In this document: positions 31,529 to 39,542 of the stretch, in pieces | How positions within the stretch are numbered: the stretch's first letter is position 1 | How the letters are laid out: every line of letters begins with the position of its first letter | NCBI GenBank assembly: GCA_046330415.1 | Contig: JAXLSW010000020.1 | Coordinates: 1-64,000, forward strand | DNA length: 64,000 nt | From: RHKX01 sp046330415 | GTDB lineage: Bacteria; Actinomycetota; Thermoleophilia; Solirubrobacterales; 70-9 | Reading direction: 5' to 3' | The notes under the pieces: model-generated | Told to the model about the DNA's origin: nothing | Databases searched by the model: none | The model's input: the letters and a program-made list of their open reading frames with translations, nothing else | Position numbers and translations under genes: made by a program

Positions 31529-32311
31529 GTGGTCCTCAAGCGCCTGATCCCCTGCCTCGACGTCGATCGGGGCCGCGTCGTCAAGGGGACGAACTTCGTC
31601 GACATCCGCGATGCGGGCGATCCGGTCGAGCTCGCGGTCCACTACGACCGCGAGGGCGCCGACGAGATCGTCTTCCTCGACATCACCGCCTCCCACGAGG
31701 GCCGGGAGACGATCGTCGACCTCGCGCGTCGCACCGCCGCCGACGTCTTCGTCCCGTTCACGATCGGCGGCGGCATCCGCTCCGTCGCGGATGCCCAGGC
31801 CGTGCTCGACGCCGGTGCCGACAAGGTCGCGGTCAACTCGGCGGCGCTGGCGCGGCCGGAGCTGATCGGCGAGCTCGCCGAGGTGTTCGGTGCCCAGTGC
31901 GTCGTCGTCGCGATCGATGCCCGCGCGCGGGAGGGGGAGGCCGGAGATCCCGGAGGCCCCGGTTGGGACGTGTACGTGCAGGGCGGCCGCAAGCGCGTCG
32001 AGGGCGCCGACGCCGTCGAGTGGGCGGCGCGTGCGGCCGAGCTGGGGGCTGGGGAGATCCTCCTCACGAGCATGGACCGTGACGGCACCAAGGACGGCTA
32101 CGACCTCGCGCTGACCCGCGCGGTCTCCGAGCGGGTGCCGGTCCCGGTGATCGCATCCGGTGGCGTCGGCGAGCTCTCGCACTTGGCCGAGGGGATCCTC
32201 GAGGGCGGTGCCGACGCCGTCCTCGTCGCCTCGATCCTCCACTACGGGGAGAGCACGATCGCCGAGGCGAAGCGGGCGATGGCCGCAGCCGGGATCCCGG
32301 TCCGGATCTGA
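31529..32311 (+). CDS. hisF: Imidazole glycerol phosphate synthase cyclase subunit HisF
   Basis: A 260-residue TIM barrel, usual length about 255. KRLIPCLDVDRGRVVKG holds the catalytic Asp11, and SMDRDGTKDGYDLAL the second Asp130 region, with VFVPFTIGGGIRSV and VIASGGVGELS as phosphate-binding loops. It joins with HisH to make IGP and AICAR. Start GTG 31529 directly follows the preceding stop. It closes the his cluster; hisI and hisE are not in the window. Confidence 0.95.
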   Translation: MVLKRLIPCLDVDRGRVVKGTNFVDIRDAGDPVELAVHYDREGADEIVFLDITASHEGRETIVDLARRTAADVFVPFTIGGGIRSVADAQAVLDAGADKVAVNSAALARPELIGELAEVFGAQCVVVAIDARAREGEAGDPGGPGWDVYVQGGRKRVEGADAVEWAARAAELGAGEILLTSMDRDGTKDGYDLALTRAVSERVPVPVIASGGVGELSHLAEGILEGGADAVLVASILHYGESTIAEAKRAMAAAGIPVRI

Positions 32312-32315
32312 GCGT

Positions 32316-33770
32316 TCAGCCGCCGTCGCCGGATTGGGCGCCGTCGCCCCCGCCCGCTTGGGCGCCGTCGTCGCCGCCCGGCGGCTTGTTCCCGCCCTCG
32401 CCCTCGTCCTTCATCTCCGCCAGAGCCTTGCGGCGCTCTGCCGGGGGGACGATCCCCTTCTGCCCCTTCTTCGTCTTGTACTTGTAGTTGCCGATGTCGA
32501 TCGGGTCGAAGGCGGTCACGGTGACGCCGCCGGTCAGGTAGATCATCTGGCCGTCGGAGACGACCGGCCCGTACTCGCCGTCGTCGTAGGCGAAGACGCG
32601 GCGTCCCGAGCTCAGGTCGAAGCCGAGCGTCGCATTGCCGCTGAAGGTGGAGAGGTAGAGGACGTCGCCGACCACCGTCGCCGGGCCGCTGATCTGGCCG
32701 CCCGCGGACGCTCGCCAGATCTCCTCGCCGCTCTTGGCGTCGACGGCGTAGGCGTAGCGGTCGTGGGAGCCGAAGTAGACCGCCGGCTTGGTGCTGCCCG
32801 TGTCGGCGGCGGCGATACCCGAGTAGACGTAGTTGCCGGCGGAGAACGACCAGGCGATGTTGCCGGTGTCCTCCTCGAAGGAGTAGACGCGGGTGTCGAC
32901 GTCACCGACGTAGACGCGGCCGAAGGCGACCGCGGCGGTCGAGTAGATGCGGCCGCTGCCGCCGAGCCCGGTCCCCTGGTCGGAAGTCTGCCACTCGAGG
33001 TTGCCGTCGCTGGCGCGAACGGCGTTCATGTTGCCGCCGTAGTCGCCGACGAACAGAGTCCCTTCGTCGAACGCGGGCGCCGCCTTCACCGAACCGCCCA
33101 GCTGCGTCTCCCAGATCGTCGATCCATCCTTGGTGTCGAGCGCGTGCAGGGCGCCGCTCTCGTCCCCGAAGTACATGCGACCGCGAAGCACCAGGGGGGA
33201 GGACTCCGCTCGCGCCCCGAGATCCTTGCGCCACAGCACCTTTCCGTCGCGGGCGCGGACCGCGAGGGCCTGGCCGGGATCGAGGGAGACGCTGTAGAGC
33301 ACGCCGTCGTCGTATGCCGGGGAGGAGGCGTTCAGGTTGGAGAGCCGCTCCTTCCACAGCACCTTGCCGTCGGCCGCGTCGAGGGCGACGTAGAGGCCGT
33401 CGTTGTCGATGAAGTAGAGGCGGTCGTCGACGACGATCGGCGGGAACTCGATCAGCTCGTCGCCCTTGTACTTCCAGACCTTGCGGAACGGCGGCTTGAC
33501 CGACTGCGCGTCGAGGAACTTGGAGCGGCCGAGGTCGTAGCCGAAGCGGGGCCAGTCGATCGTGCGGTCCTTGGGGGTCGGCGGCTTGTTCGACTTCCCC
33601 GCGCCCTTGGCGGCGTCGAAGGCCGCATCGGGATTGGAGATGTCGCCGGGCCGCTTGAGCAGGCCGACCGCCCCGAAGGCGATCGTGGCCAGCAGGGCGA
33701 GGAGCGCGGCCCCGACGACGACCCGCTCGGAGCCCGTCATGGCGCGCCAGATGTCGAGGACCCGTCTCAT
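32316..33770 (-). CDS. PQQ-like beta-propeller protein, membrane-anchored
   Basis: A 484-residue protein with one N-terminal transmembrane helix (VVVGAALLALLATIAFGAVG, residues about 17-37) and then repeated PQQ/quinoprotein blades such as ALDAADGKVLWKERL, AVRARDGKVLWRKDLG, ALDTKDGSTIWETQLGG and AVDAKSGEEIWRASAGG. The propeller would face outward, like BamB or quinoprotein domains; no dehydrogenase cofactor residues are evident, so a scaffold or sensor role is likelier. The tail is Gly/Asp/Gln-rich. It converges with hisF at only 4 bases and diverges from the nucleotidyltransferase gene. Confidence 0.85.
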   Translation of the reverse strand: MRRVLDIWRAMTGSERVVVGAALLALLATIAFGAVGLLKRPGDISNPDAAFDAAKGAGKSNKPPTPKDRTIDWPRFGYDLGRSKFLDAQSVKPPFRKVWKYKGDELIEFPPIVVDDRLYFIDNDGLYVALDAADGKVLWKERLSNLNASSPAYDDGVLYSVSLDPGQALAVRARDGKVLWRKDLGARAESSPLVLRGRMYFGDESGALHALDTKDGSTIWETQLGGSVKAAPAFDEGTLFVGDYGGNMNAVRASDGNLEWQTSDQGTGLGGSGRIYSTAAVAFGRVYVGDVDTRVYSFEEDTGNIAWSFSAGNYVYSGIAAADTGSTKPAVYFGSHDRYAYAVDAKSGEEIWRASAGGQISGPATVVGDVLYLSTFSGNATLGFDLSSGRRVFAYDDGEYGPVVSDGQMIYLTGGVTVTAFDPIDIGNYKYKTKKGQKGIVPPAERRKALAEMKDEGEGGNKPPGGDDGAQAGGGDGAQSGDGG

Positions 33771-33796
33771 CTGGGGAACGGGGCATGCTACGGGTC

Positions 33797-34942
33797 ATGG
33801 ACGCCGGCCTGCAGGAACTCCGCGCCGCCCTCCGCGAGCTCCCCATCCGCCCTCTGCGCGAGGCGATCGGCGCCGACGACACCTGGGTGGTCGGCGGTTT
33901 CGTCCGCGATCTGCTCGCCGGAGGCGATGCACCGACCGACCTGGACATCGCCGTCGATGGGGATGTCGAGGAGATCGTCGGCCGCCTGGGTTCGGCCGCT
34001 CCGGTCGCCATCGACGCTCAGCACTCCCGGTTCGGGACGGCGACGGTGAGGATCGATGGGCTCAGCCTCGACCTGGCCAGGACGCGCTCGGAGAGCTACG
34101 CGCACCCCGGGGCTCTCCCTGACGTCAGCCCCGCCGGGATCGATGCCGACCTCGCCCGGCGCGATTTCTCCGTCAACGCGATGGCGATCCGCCTCGACGG
34201 AGAGGGCGAGCTGCTCGACCCCTTCGGCGGTCGCGCCGACCTGCGCGAGGGCGTCCTGCGCGTCCTCCACGGCAGCTCCATCGCCGACGACCCGACGCGC
34301 GCGGTCCGGGCCGCCCGCTACGCCTCGCGCCTCGGCCTCGAGCCGGAGCCCGGGACGCTGGCGCAGCTGCGCGCCGCCGATCTCGCAACGGTCACGGAGG
34401 CGCGCCGCCGCGCCGAGCTCACCCGCCTCGCGGCGGAGGCGAGCGCGGCCACCGGGTTCCGGCTGCTCAGCCGGTGGGGAGTGCTCGACCTGGACGACCG
34501 CCGGTTGGATCTGCTGGCGGCGGTGGACCGGCTCGCGGCGGAGCCCCGATGGAGAGACGGGAGAGATGGCGACCACCTGCGGACGCCGGCGATCATTCTC
34601 GTCGCCGCCGGTGGCAGGTCGCTGGAGCAGGCCCTGAAGCTCGCAGCAGCGCGACCCGAGCGGCCCTCGGAGGCGGTTCGGCTCGCGAGGGGCCACGCGG
34701 CCGAGGAGCTGCTCGTCGCCGCTGCCGCGGGCGGGGACTGGGTGAGCGATTACGTCGATCGCTGGCGCGAGCAGCGGTTGCTGATCGACGGCGACGACCT
34801 CATCGCCGCCGGGATACCCAGGGGCCCCGCCGTCGGGGCGGGCTTGCAGGGGGCGTTGGAACGGAAGCTCGACGGCGCTCTGACTGGCGGCCGCGAAGCT
34901 GAGCTCGAGCTGGCCGTCGAGCTGGCGCGCAGGTCGATCTGA
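33797..34942 (+). CDS. CCA tRNA nucleotidyltransferase / poly(A) polymerase family protein
   Basis: A 381-residue class II nucleotidyltransferase. The head domain has VVGGFVRDLLAGGDAPTDLD (G-G...D-x-D metal site) and ADLARRDFSVNAMAIRL with DPFGGRADL (RRD and the flexible loop), followed by an RNA-binding segment DDPTRAVRAARYASRLG. It probably adds or repairs CCA ends of tRNA. The C-terminal half is more divergent than in canonical Cca, and no HD domain is seen. The start is either ATG 33797 or ATG 33785. Confidence 0.85.
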   Translation: MDAGLQELRAALRELPIRPLREAIGADDTWVVGGFVRDLLAGGDAPTDLDIAVDGDVEEIVGRLGSAAPVAIDAQHSRFGTATVRIDGLSLDLARTRSESYAHPGALPDVSPAGIDADLARRDFSVNAMAIRLDGEGELLDPFGGRADLREGVLRVLHGSSIADDPTRAVRAARYASRLGLEPEPGTLAQLRAADLATVTEARRRAELTRLAAEASAATGFRLLSRWGVLDLDDRRLDLLAAVDRLAAEPRWRDGRDGDHLRTPAIILVAAGGRSLEQALKLAAARPERPSEAVRLARGHAAEELLVAAAAGGDWVSDYVDRWREQRLLIDGDDLIAAGIPRGPAVGAGLQGALERKLDGALTGGREAELELAVELARRSI

Positions 34943-34955
34943 GATCGTCGTCGCG

Positions 34956-35696
34956 ATGGAATGGCGCGAGCACGATGGGCTCAGGTGGCTCGAGGCCGAG
35001 CTGCCCGGTGCGCTCGCCTCGTTCACGACGAGGCAGGGCGGGCTCAGCACCGGGAGCTACGAGAGCCTCAACCTGGGCGTGCTCACCGACGACGACACCG
35101 AGACCGTCCTTCGTAATCGCCGCCTCCTCGACGCGGCGCTCGGGATCGACCCCGGATCGGTCCTGATCGGCCGTCAGGTTCACGGCGCCGAGCTGCTGGT
35201 CCACGACCGCCCCCAGGACCCGGCGCCCTGGCTGGCGCCGACTCCCGATCCGCCGGAGGTCGACGCGCATGTGACCTCGATCCCCGGCCTCGCGCCGCTC
35301 GTGTTCGTGGCCGACTGCCTGCCGATCGCGCTCTCCGGTCCCGAGGGCGTCGCCATGGTCCACGGCGGCTGGCGCGGTCTCGCCGCCGGCATCGTCGGGC
35401 GCGCGGTGGAGGCGACCGGGGCCACCGCGGCGGCCATCGGGCCCGGCATCGGGCCATGCTGCTTCGAGGTCGGCGAGGAGGTGCTTGCCGCGTTCGCGCC
35501 CCTCGGGCCGGGCGTGGCCGACGGGAGGATGCTCGATCTCGTCGAGGTGGCCCGGAGGCTCCTCGAACGGGCCGGGGTTGCGGCCATCGAAGCCGCCGGC
35601 ATCTGCACCCGCTGCAACCAGGACCTCCTCTTCTCCCACCGCGGCGGGGGGCCCGCGACCGGCCGCCAGGCCGGGATCGTGAGAATGGGCGGCTAG
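34956..35696 (+). CDS. pgeF: YfiH/PgeF family peptidoglycan-editing / purine nucleoside phosphorylase-like protein
   Basis: A 246-residue DUF152 (Cu-oxidase_4) protein. The zinc triad is His in GRQVHGAEL, Cys in VADCLPIAL and His in AMVHGGWRG. Further conserved blocks are GPGIGPCCFEVGEEV and GICTRCNQDLLFSHR. Members have laccase-like or purine nucleoside phosphorylase activity and, in E. coli, correct peptidoglycan stem peptides. The gene lies immediately before yggS and sepF, the usual division-cluster order in actinobacteria. Confidence 0.92.
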   Translation: MEWREHDGLRWLEAELPGALASFTTRQGGLSTGSYESLNLGVLTDDDTETVLRNRRLLDAALGIDPGSVLIGRQVHGAELLVHDRPQDPAPWLAPTPDPPEVDAHVTSIPGLAPLVFVADCLPIALSGPEGVAMVHGGWRGLAAGIVGRAVEATGATAAAIGPGIGPCCFEVGEEVLAAFAPLGPGVADGRMLDLVEVARRLLERAGVAAIEAAGICTRCNQDLLFSHRGGGPATGRQAGIVRMGG

Positions 35697-35699
35697 GCG

Positions 35700-36332
35700 A
35701 TGGTCGAGATGGTCGAGGACATCGATCCGGCGCGAGTGCGCGGCCGGCTGGAGGAGGTGCGCGAGTTTGCGGGGCCGGATGTCGAGGTCCTGGTTGCGGG
35801 CAAGTACGTCCCCCTCGACCTGATGGGCTCCCTGGCCGAGGCGGGCGTCGAGCTGATCGGCGAGAACCGCCTCCCCGACCTCGAGGCGAAGGTGGAGCGC
35901 TGGGGCGACACGTTCACGTGGGACTTCATCGGCAACCTCCAGAGCCGCAAGGTCCGCGACGTCCTTCCGCTGGTGCGGCTGATCCACTCAGTCGGAAGCG
36001 AGAGCGTCGCCAAGCGGCTCGCTCAGTACGGGGGCCTTGAAACCGAAGTGCTCGTGCAGGTGAACGTGGCCGGCGAGGACGGGAAGGGGGGAGTGGAGCC
36101 GGAGGCGCTTGGGCGGTTCATCTCCGAATTGCCGGTGCGAGTCAGCGGCCTCTCGACGATGCCCCCGTTCACCGAGGATCCAGAGGCTTCGCGACCGCAC
36201 TTCGCCCGTCTGGCCGAGCTCGCCGCCGAGCACGATCTCCATCGGCTCTCGATGGGAACGACCCAGGATTGGCGCGTGGCGGTGCAGGAGGGGGCGACGA
36301 CGATTCGCCTGGGCAGCGGCTTGCTGCGGTGA
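35700..36332 (+). CDS. YggS/PLPBP family pyridoxal phosphate homeostasis protein
   Basis: A 210-residue PLP-binding alpha/beta barrel without enzymatic partner domain. The Schiff-base Lys is in VLVAGKYVPL; LIGENRLPDLEAKVERW, FIGNLQSRKVRDVL and LSMGTTQDWRVAVQEGATTI are the conserved blocks (the last binds the PLP phosphate). It is slightly shorter than the usual 220-240. It begins 3 nt after pgeF and precedes sepF, as in many Gram-positive division clusters. Confidence 0.93.
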   Translation: MVEMVEDIDPARVRGRLEEVREFAGPDVEVLVAGKYVPLDLMGSLAEAGVELIGENRLPDLEAKVERWGDTFTWDFIGNLQSRKVRDVLPLVRLIHSVGSESVAKRLAQYGGLETEVLVQVNVAGEDGKGGVEPEALGRFISELPVRVSGLSTMPPFTEDPEASRPHFARLAELAAEHDLHRLSMGTTQDWRVAVQEGATTIRLGSGLLR

Positions 36333-36412
36333 ACGGAACGATCCGCGGGATACCTGCGGCGTCATAATCGGCGAAGGAGATCTGCCCGAGGGGGCGAAGA
36401 AAGGCGCGCAGA

Positions 36413-36979
36413 ATGGCCGTACGCGACACATGGAACAGGGCTCTCGTCTACTTCGGGCTCGCTGAGGACCCCGAGTACCGCTACGACGACGACTACGACG
36501 ACTACGAGCCGGACACGCTCTCGGAGGGCGAGGCCGCGCCGCCGCCGCGCCGCCAGCGCGAGCGCTCTCAGCAGACCTCGAACGTGCGGCGCCTGCGCCG
36601 CGACGAGCACCCGGAGGACGACATCGACGAGATCTTCGCCGACGACGCCGCCCCGCGCCGCCGCCGCGCCAACATCCGGCCCGTCTCCGACGCCGGAGCC
36701 GACGTCCAGGTGCACTTCGTCACCCCGCGCAACTTCAACGACGCGCAGGAGGTGGCCGATCGTTTCAAGCGCAGCGTCCCGGTGATCCTCAACCTGCAGT
36801 CCACGAGCGCCGACCTCTCCAAGCGCCTGATCGACTTCAGCTCCGGGCTCACCTACGCGCTCGACGGCGGCATGCAGAAGATCGCCGACAAGACCTTCAT
36901 GCTCACGCCGGCCAACGTCGAGGTGAGCGCCGAGGAGAAGGCTCGCCTCGTCGAAAAGGGCTTCTTCAACCAGTCCTGA
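36413..36979 (+). CDS. sepF: Cell division protein SepF
   Basis: A 188-residue protein. The N-terminal amphipathic helix (AVRDTWNRALVYFGLAEDP) targets the membrane, followed by an acidic then Arg-rich linker (about residues 20-95) and the SepF core VHFVTPRNFNDAQEVADRF...VILNLQSTSADLSKRLIDF, ending GFFNQS. It links FtsZ to the membrane in bacteria lacking FtsA. GAAGAAAGGCG is a weak SD upstream, and a CATAAT -10 candidate sits near 36364. A strong palindromic terminator region follows. Confidence 0.94.
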   Translation: MAVRDTWNRALVYFGLAEDPEYRYDDDYDDYEPDTLSEGEAAPPPRRQRERSQQTSNVRRLRRDEHPEDDIDEIFADDAAPRRRRANIRPVSDAGADVQVHFVTPRNFNDAQEVADRFKRSVPVILNLQSTSADLSKRLIDFSSGLTYALDGGMQKIADKTFMLTPANVEVSAEEKARLVEKGFFNQS

Positions 36980-37009
36980 CCCCTCTCTGGCGCCGGCGAG
37001 GCGGCCCGT

Positions 37010-37080
37010 GCCGGGGGTGCATCGCCCGGCACCCGCCTTCGGCGGGTTCTTTGGGAGGTGCCGGTCGATGCACCCCCGGC
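37010..37080. repeat. Nested 71-nt palindrome after sepF
   Basis: Outer arms 37010-37024 and 37066-37080 are a perfect 15-bp inverted repeat (GCCGGGGGTGCATCG). After one mismatch come inner arms 37026-37033 and 37057-37064 (CCGGCACC/GGTGCCGG, 8 bp). The interior holds a separate terminator hairpin. 23 of 24 arm positions pair. It lies between sepF and the proC promoter. Confidence 0.9.
37031..37052 (+). terminator. sepF: Intrinsic terminator of sepF
   Basis: ACCCGCC-TTC-GGCGGGT is a 7-bp stem with a UUC loop followed by TCTTT, a standard rho-independent terminator. It lies inside the larger nested palindrome at 37010-37080; its first bases are shared with an arm of that structure, so the two folds compete. 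Confidence 0.8.
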
Positions 37081-37115
37081 CCGTGCCGCTTTTGAGCCTC
37101 GCGGTGGCGGCTGAC

Positions 37116-37121
37116 TAACCT
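37116..37121 (+). promoter_or_regulatory. proC: -10 hexamer for proC
   Basis: TAACCT ends 8 nt before the ATG of proC and there is no SD, which indicates a leaderless mRNA starting the proC-yggT-lspA-rluD group. Confidence 0.5.
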
Positions 37122-37129
37122 GCCGGGCC

Positions 37130-37900
37130 ATGGTTGTCGGCTTCGCAGGCGCGGGGAACATGGCGGGTGCCATCGCCCGTGGCATCGCGCGTGGGCAGGC
37201 GCCGCCCGCGATGCTCTTCACCGATTCCGGCTCTGGGCGGGCGCAGAAACTCGCCGATGAGCTCGGTGGGGAGCGCGTCGAGACCTTGGAGGAGCTCGCC
37301 GATCGTTCCGACGTCGTCGTCCTGGCCGTCAAGCCCGCCGGGCTCGAGGCGGTGGCTCCCCAGATCGCGGGGCGGACCGCTGCCGTTGCCTCGGTGCTCG
37401 GCGCCACTTCGCTGGCGAGGCTGCAGGCGGCGCTCGCCCCGACACCCGTCCTACGGACCATGCCCAACATCGCCGTCGAGATCGGCAGCGGGATCGTCTG
37501 CCACGCGCCGGTGCCGGCGGGGGTGCCGGAGATTGACGAGTTCCTCGGGATCCTCTCCGGACTCGGCAGCGTCGTGGAGCTTCCGGAGGAGCAGCTCGAC
37601 GCCGCCACCGCGGTGATGGGCTGCGCGCCCGCCTACGTCGCCCTGGCGGCCGGTGCGATCGCCGATGCGGGGGTTGAGGCGGGTCTGGACCCCGAGCTCA
37701 GCGGCCGCCTCGTGCGGGAGGCGATCGAGGGCGTCGGCCGGCACCTCGCGGAGCTCGATCCTGGACCCATGCAGGTCGCGATCGCATCTCCCGGCGGCAG
37801 CACCGAGGCCGGTCTCGACGTGCTCGCCGACCGCGACGTCGCCGCCGCCTTCGCGGCCGCCGTGAGGGCATCGCTGGAGCGGATGGAGGGGAAGCGGTGA
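37130..37900 (+). CDS. proC: Pyrroline-5-carboxylate reductase ProC
   Basis: A 256-residue Rossmann-fold reductase for the last step of proline synthesis. VGFAGAGNMAGAIARGI is the dinucleotide-binding loop; VVLAVKPAGLEAV, RTMPNIAVEIGSG and the C-terminal helix ASPGGSTEAGLDVL (substrate pocket) are diagnostic. Usual length about 265. It overlaps yggT by 4 nt. Confidence 0.95.
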   Translation: MVVGFAGAGNMAGAIARGIARGQAPPAMLFTDSGSGRAQKLADELGGERVETLEELADRSDVVVLAVKPAGLEAVAPQIAGRTAAVASVLGATSLARLQAALAPTPVLRTMPNIAVEIGSGIVCHAPVPAGVPEIDEFLGILSGLGSVVELPEEQLDAATAVMGCAPAYVALAAGAIADAGVEAGLDPELSGRLVREAIEGVGRHLAELDPGPMQVAIASPGGSTEAGLDVLADRDVAAAFAAAVRASLERMEGKR

Positions 37901-38211
37901 TCGCCGCGGCAATCGACCGCGACGACGTCGCGCTCTACGTCGACTCGCTCTTCCTCGTCTACATCATCTTGATCTTCGCCTGGATCGTGATCTCCTGGGT
38001 CGTCACGTTCCGCGGGTCGCTGCCCTACAACCGCCCGCTGCGCGCGGTCACCGGTTTCATCGAGTCGAGCGTGGAGCCGTACCTGAACCTGTTCCGCCGC
38101 ATGGTCCCGACGGTCGGCATCGGCGGCATGGGGCTGGACCTGGGGCCGATGGTCGGGCTGATCACGCTCTTCCTCGCCCGCGCGATCATCGTCGGGCTGA
38201 TCTCCGGGTGA
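37897..38211 (+). CDS. YggT family membrane protein
   Basis: A 104-residue protein with two membrane helices (SLFLVYIILIFAWIVISWVV and the Gly/Leu-rich end) and the family motif around PYNRPLRAVTGFIESSVEPYL with LNLFRRMVP. YggT proteins sit in division clusters next to sepF, proC or divIVA and are linked to osmotic tolerance and plastid or cell division, without a defined mechanism. Starts at GTG within the proC stop; overlaps lspA by 4 nt. Confidence 0.9.
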   Translation: MIAAAIDRDDVALYVDSLFLVYIILIFAWIVISWVVTFRGSLPYNRPLRAVTGFIESSVEPYLNLFRRMVPTVGIGGMGLDLGPMVGLITLFLARAIIVGLISG

Positions 38212-38693
38212 GCCTCCGCGGCTCGGAGCTCGGCAAGGCCGGGGCGGTGGCGCTTGTCGCGATCGCACTCGACCAGGTCTCGAAGGCGATCGTCCGCGGG
38301 CGCGTGCTGCCGGGCGAGCAGATCGACCTGATCGCGGGCGTGCAGATCGTTCGCGTCCACAACAGCGGAATCGCCTTCGGCATGCTCGACGACGCGGGAT
38401 CGATCGTCATCGTGATCGCTGCGATCGCGTTCGCCGCGCTGCTTTCGATGTTCTTGCTCAGCGCCGAGCGCCGGGGTCTCTGGCTGCCCGTGGGCCTGCT
38501 CGCCGGCGGCGCGCTCGGCAACCTGATCGACCGCGCGCGCGAGGGCTACGTGACCGACTTCATCGACCCACCGAGATGGCCGGCCTTCAACATCGCCGAC
38601 ATCGAGATCACCGTCGGGGTGATCCTGCTCGTGACCATCTACGTGCTGCAGCCTGACCCCGACCCCGAGCCCGAGGCGAGCGGGGATGGCTGA
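38208..38693 (+). CDS. lspA: Lipoprotein signal peptidase LspA
   Basis: A 161-residue aspartyl membrane protease (four TM helices) that removes the signal peptide of diacylglyceryl-modified prolipoproteins such as the livJ product in this window. The two catalytic Asp are in GGALGNLIDRAREGYVTDFI and FNIADIEITVG. RVHNSGIAFG is the conserved Asn motif. Start GTG 38208 overlaps yggT. It ends with an acidic tail and overlaps rluD by 8 nt. Confidence 0.95.
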   Translation: MSLRGSELGKAGAVALVAIALDQVSKAIVRGRVLPGEQIDLIAGVQIVRVHNSGIAFGMLDDAGSIVIVIAAIAFAALLSMFLLSAERRGLWLPVGLLAGGALGNLIDRAREGYVTDFIDPPRWPAFNIADIEITVGVILLVTIYVLQPDPDPEPEASGDG

Positions 38694-39369
38694 TGTCTTG
38701 GAGCCGCGCATCGTCCACGCAGACGAGCACCTGGCGGTAGTCGACAAGCCGGCCGGGATGATCGTCCACGAGGCGCCGGGATCCGACGACCCCACCCTGG
38801 TCGCCGCTCTCGGCGAGATGCTCGCGGGCGGCGAAGACCCCACGCGCCCCGGGATCGTCCACCGGCTCGACCGCGATACGTCAGGCCTTCTCGTCGTCGC
38901 CCGCACGCAGGAGGCGCACGCTGCCCTGAGCCGGATGATCGCCGCGCGGGAGGTCTCACGGGAGTACCTGACCCTCGTTGAGGGATGCCCACCGTCACGG
39001 ACCGGCACCATCGACGCGCCGCTCGGCCGCGACCATCGCGCCCACGAGCGGATCGTGGTGGGGGGTCGCCGCCCCCGGCCCGCGGTCACGCACTTCGAGG
39101 TGCGCGAGCGCCTCGCCCGCGACGCCCTCCTCGACGTCAAGCTCGAGACGGGACGCACCCATCAGATCCGCGTCCACCTGCAGGCCATCGGCCATCCGGT
39201 TGCGGGCGACCCGCAGTACGGCGGCGGCGGCCGCTACGGCCTCGAGCGGCAGTTCCTCCACTCACGCCGTATCGCCTTCGATCACCCGATCAGCCGCGTG
39301 CGGATCGAGGAGGAGAGCGAGCTCCCCGCTGACCTGGCGGCCGCACTCGAGCTGGCGCGGGCGGCCTAG
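38686..39369 (+). CDS. rluD: RluA/RluD family pseudouridine synthase
   Basis: A 227-residue 23S rRNA (or tRNA) pseudouridine synthase. The catalytic Asp is in PGIVHRLDRDTSGLLVVART; the ending LLDVKLETGRTHQIRVHLQ and IGHPVAGDPQYGGGG are RluA-family hallmarks. It lacks the N-terminal S4 domain of E. coli RluD, so the exact target uridines cannot be given. lspA-rluD adjacency is common in bacteria. Confidence 0.9.
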   Translation: MADVLEPRIVHADEHLAVVDKPAGMIVHEAPGSDDPTLVAALGEMLAGGEDPTRPGIVHRLDRDTSGLLVVARTQEAHAALSRMIAAREVSREYLTLVEGCPPSRTGTIDAPLGRDHRAHERIVVGGRRPRPAVTHFEVRERLARDALLDVKLETGRTHQIRVHLQAIGHPVAGDPQYGGGGRYGLERQFLHSRRIAFDHPISRVRIEEESELPADLAAALELARAA

Positions 39370-39542
39370 GGGCGCTTTCCCCAGCCCTCGCTCCAGCGCT
39401 TTCCCCAGTCTCTAGACTTCGTCGCTCACCGAAAGCGGTCCCGACGCGGGCCGCGGGCCCTGCCCGGCGCAGCCATATGCGACCGGGTCCCCGCCGAATC
39501 GCGTCCAGGACCTGATCTACACACAAGCAAGCAAGGGAATCA
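39370..39542 (+). promoter_or_regulatory. rpsB upstream region with direct repeats and -10 candidate
   Basis: The 13-mer GCGCTTTCCCCAG occurs twice, at 39372-39384 and 39396-39408, followed by TAGACT (39413-39418) as a -10 candidate. This predicts a leader of about 120 nt before rpsB with GC-rich self-complementary stretches near 39446-39472; a ribosomal-protein-binding leader is possible but not shown. No gene is seen here. Confidence 0.4.
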
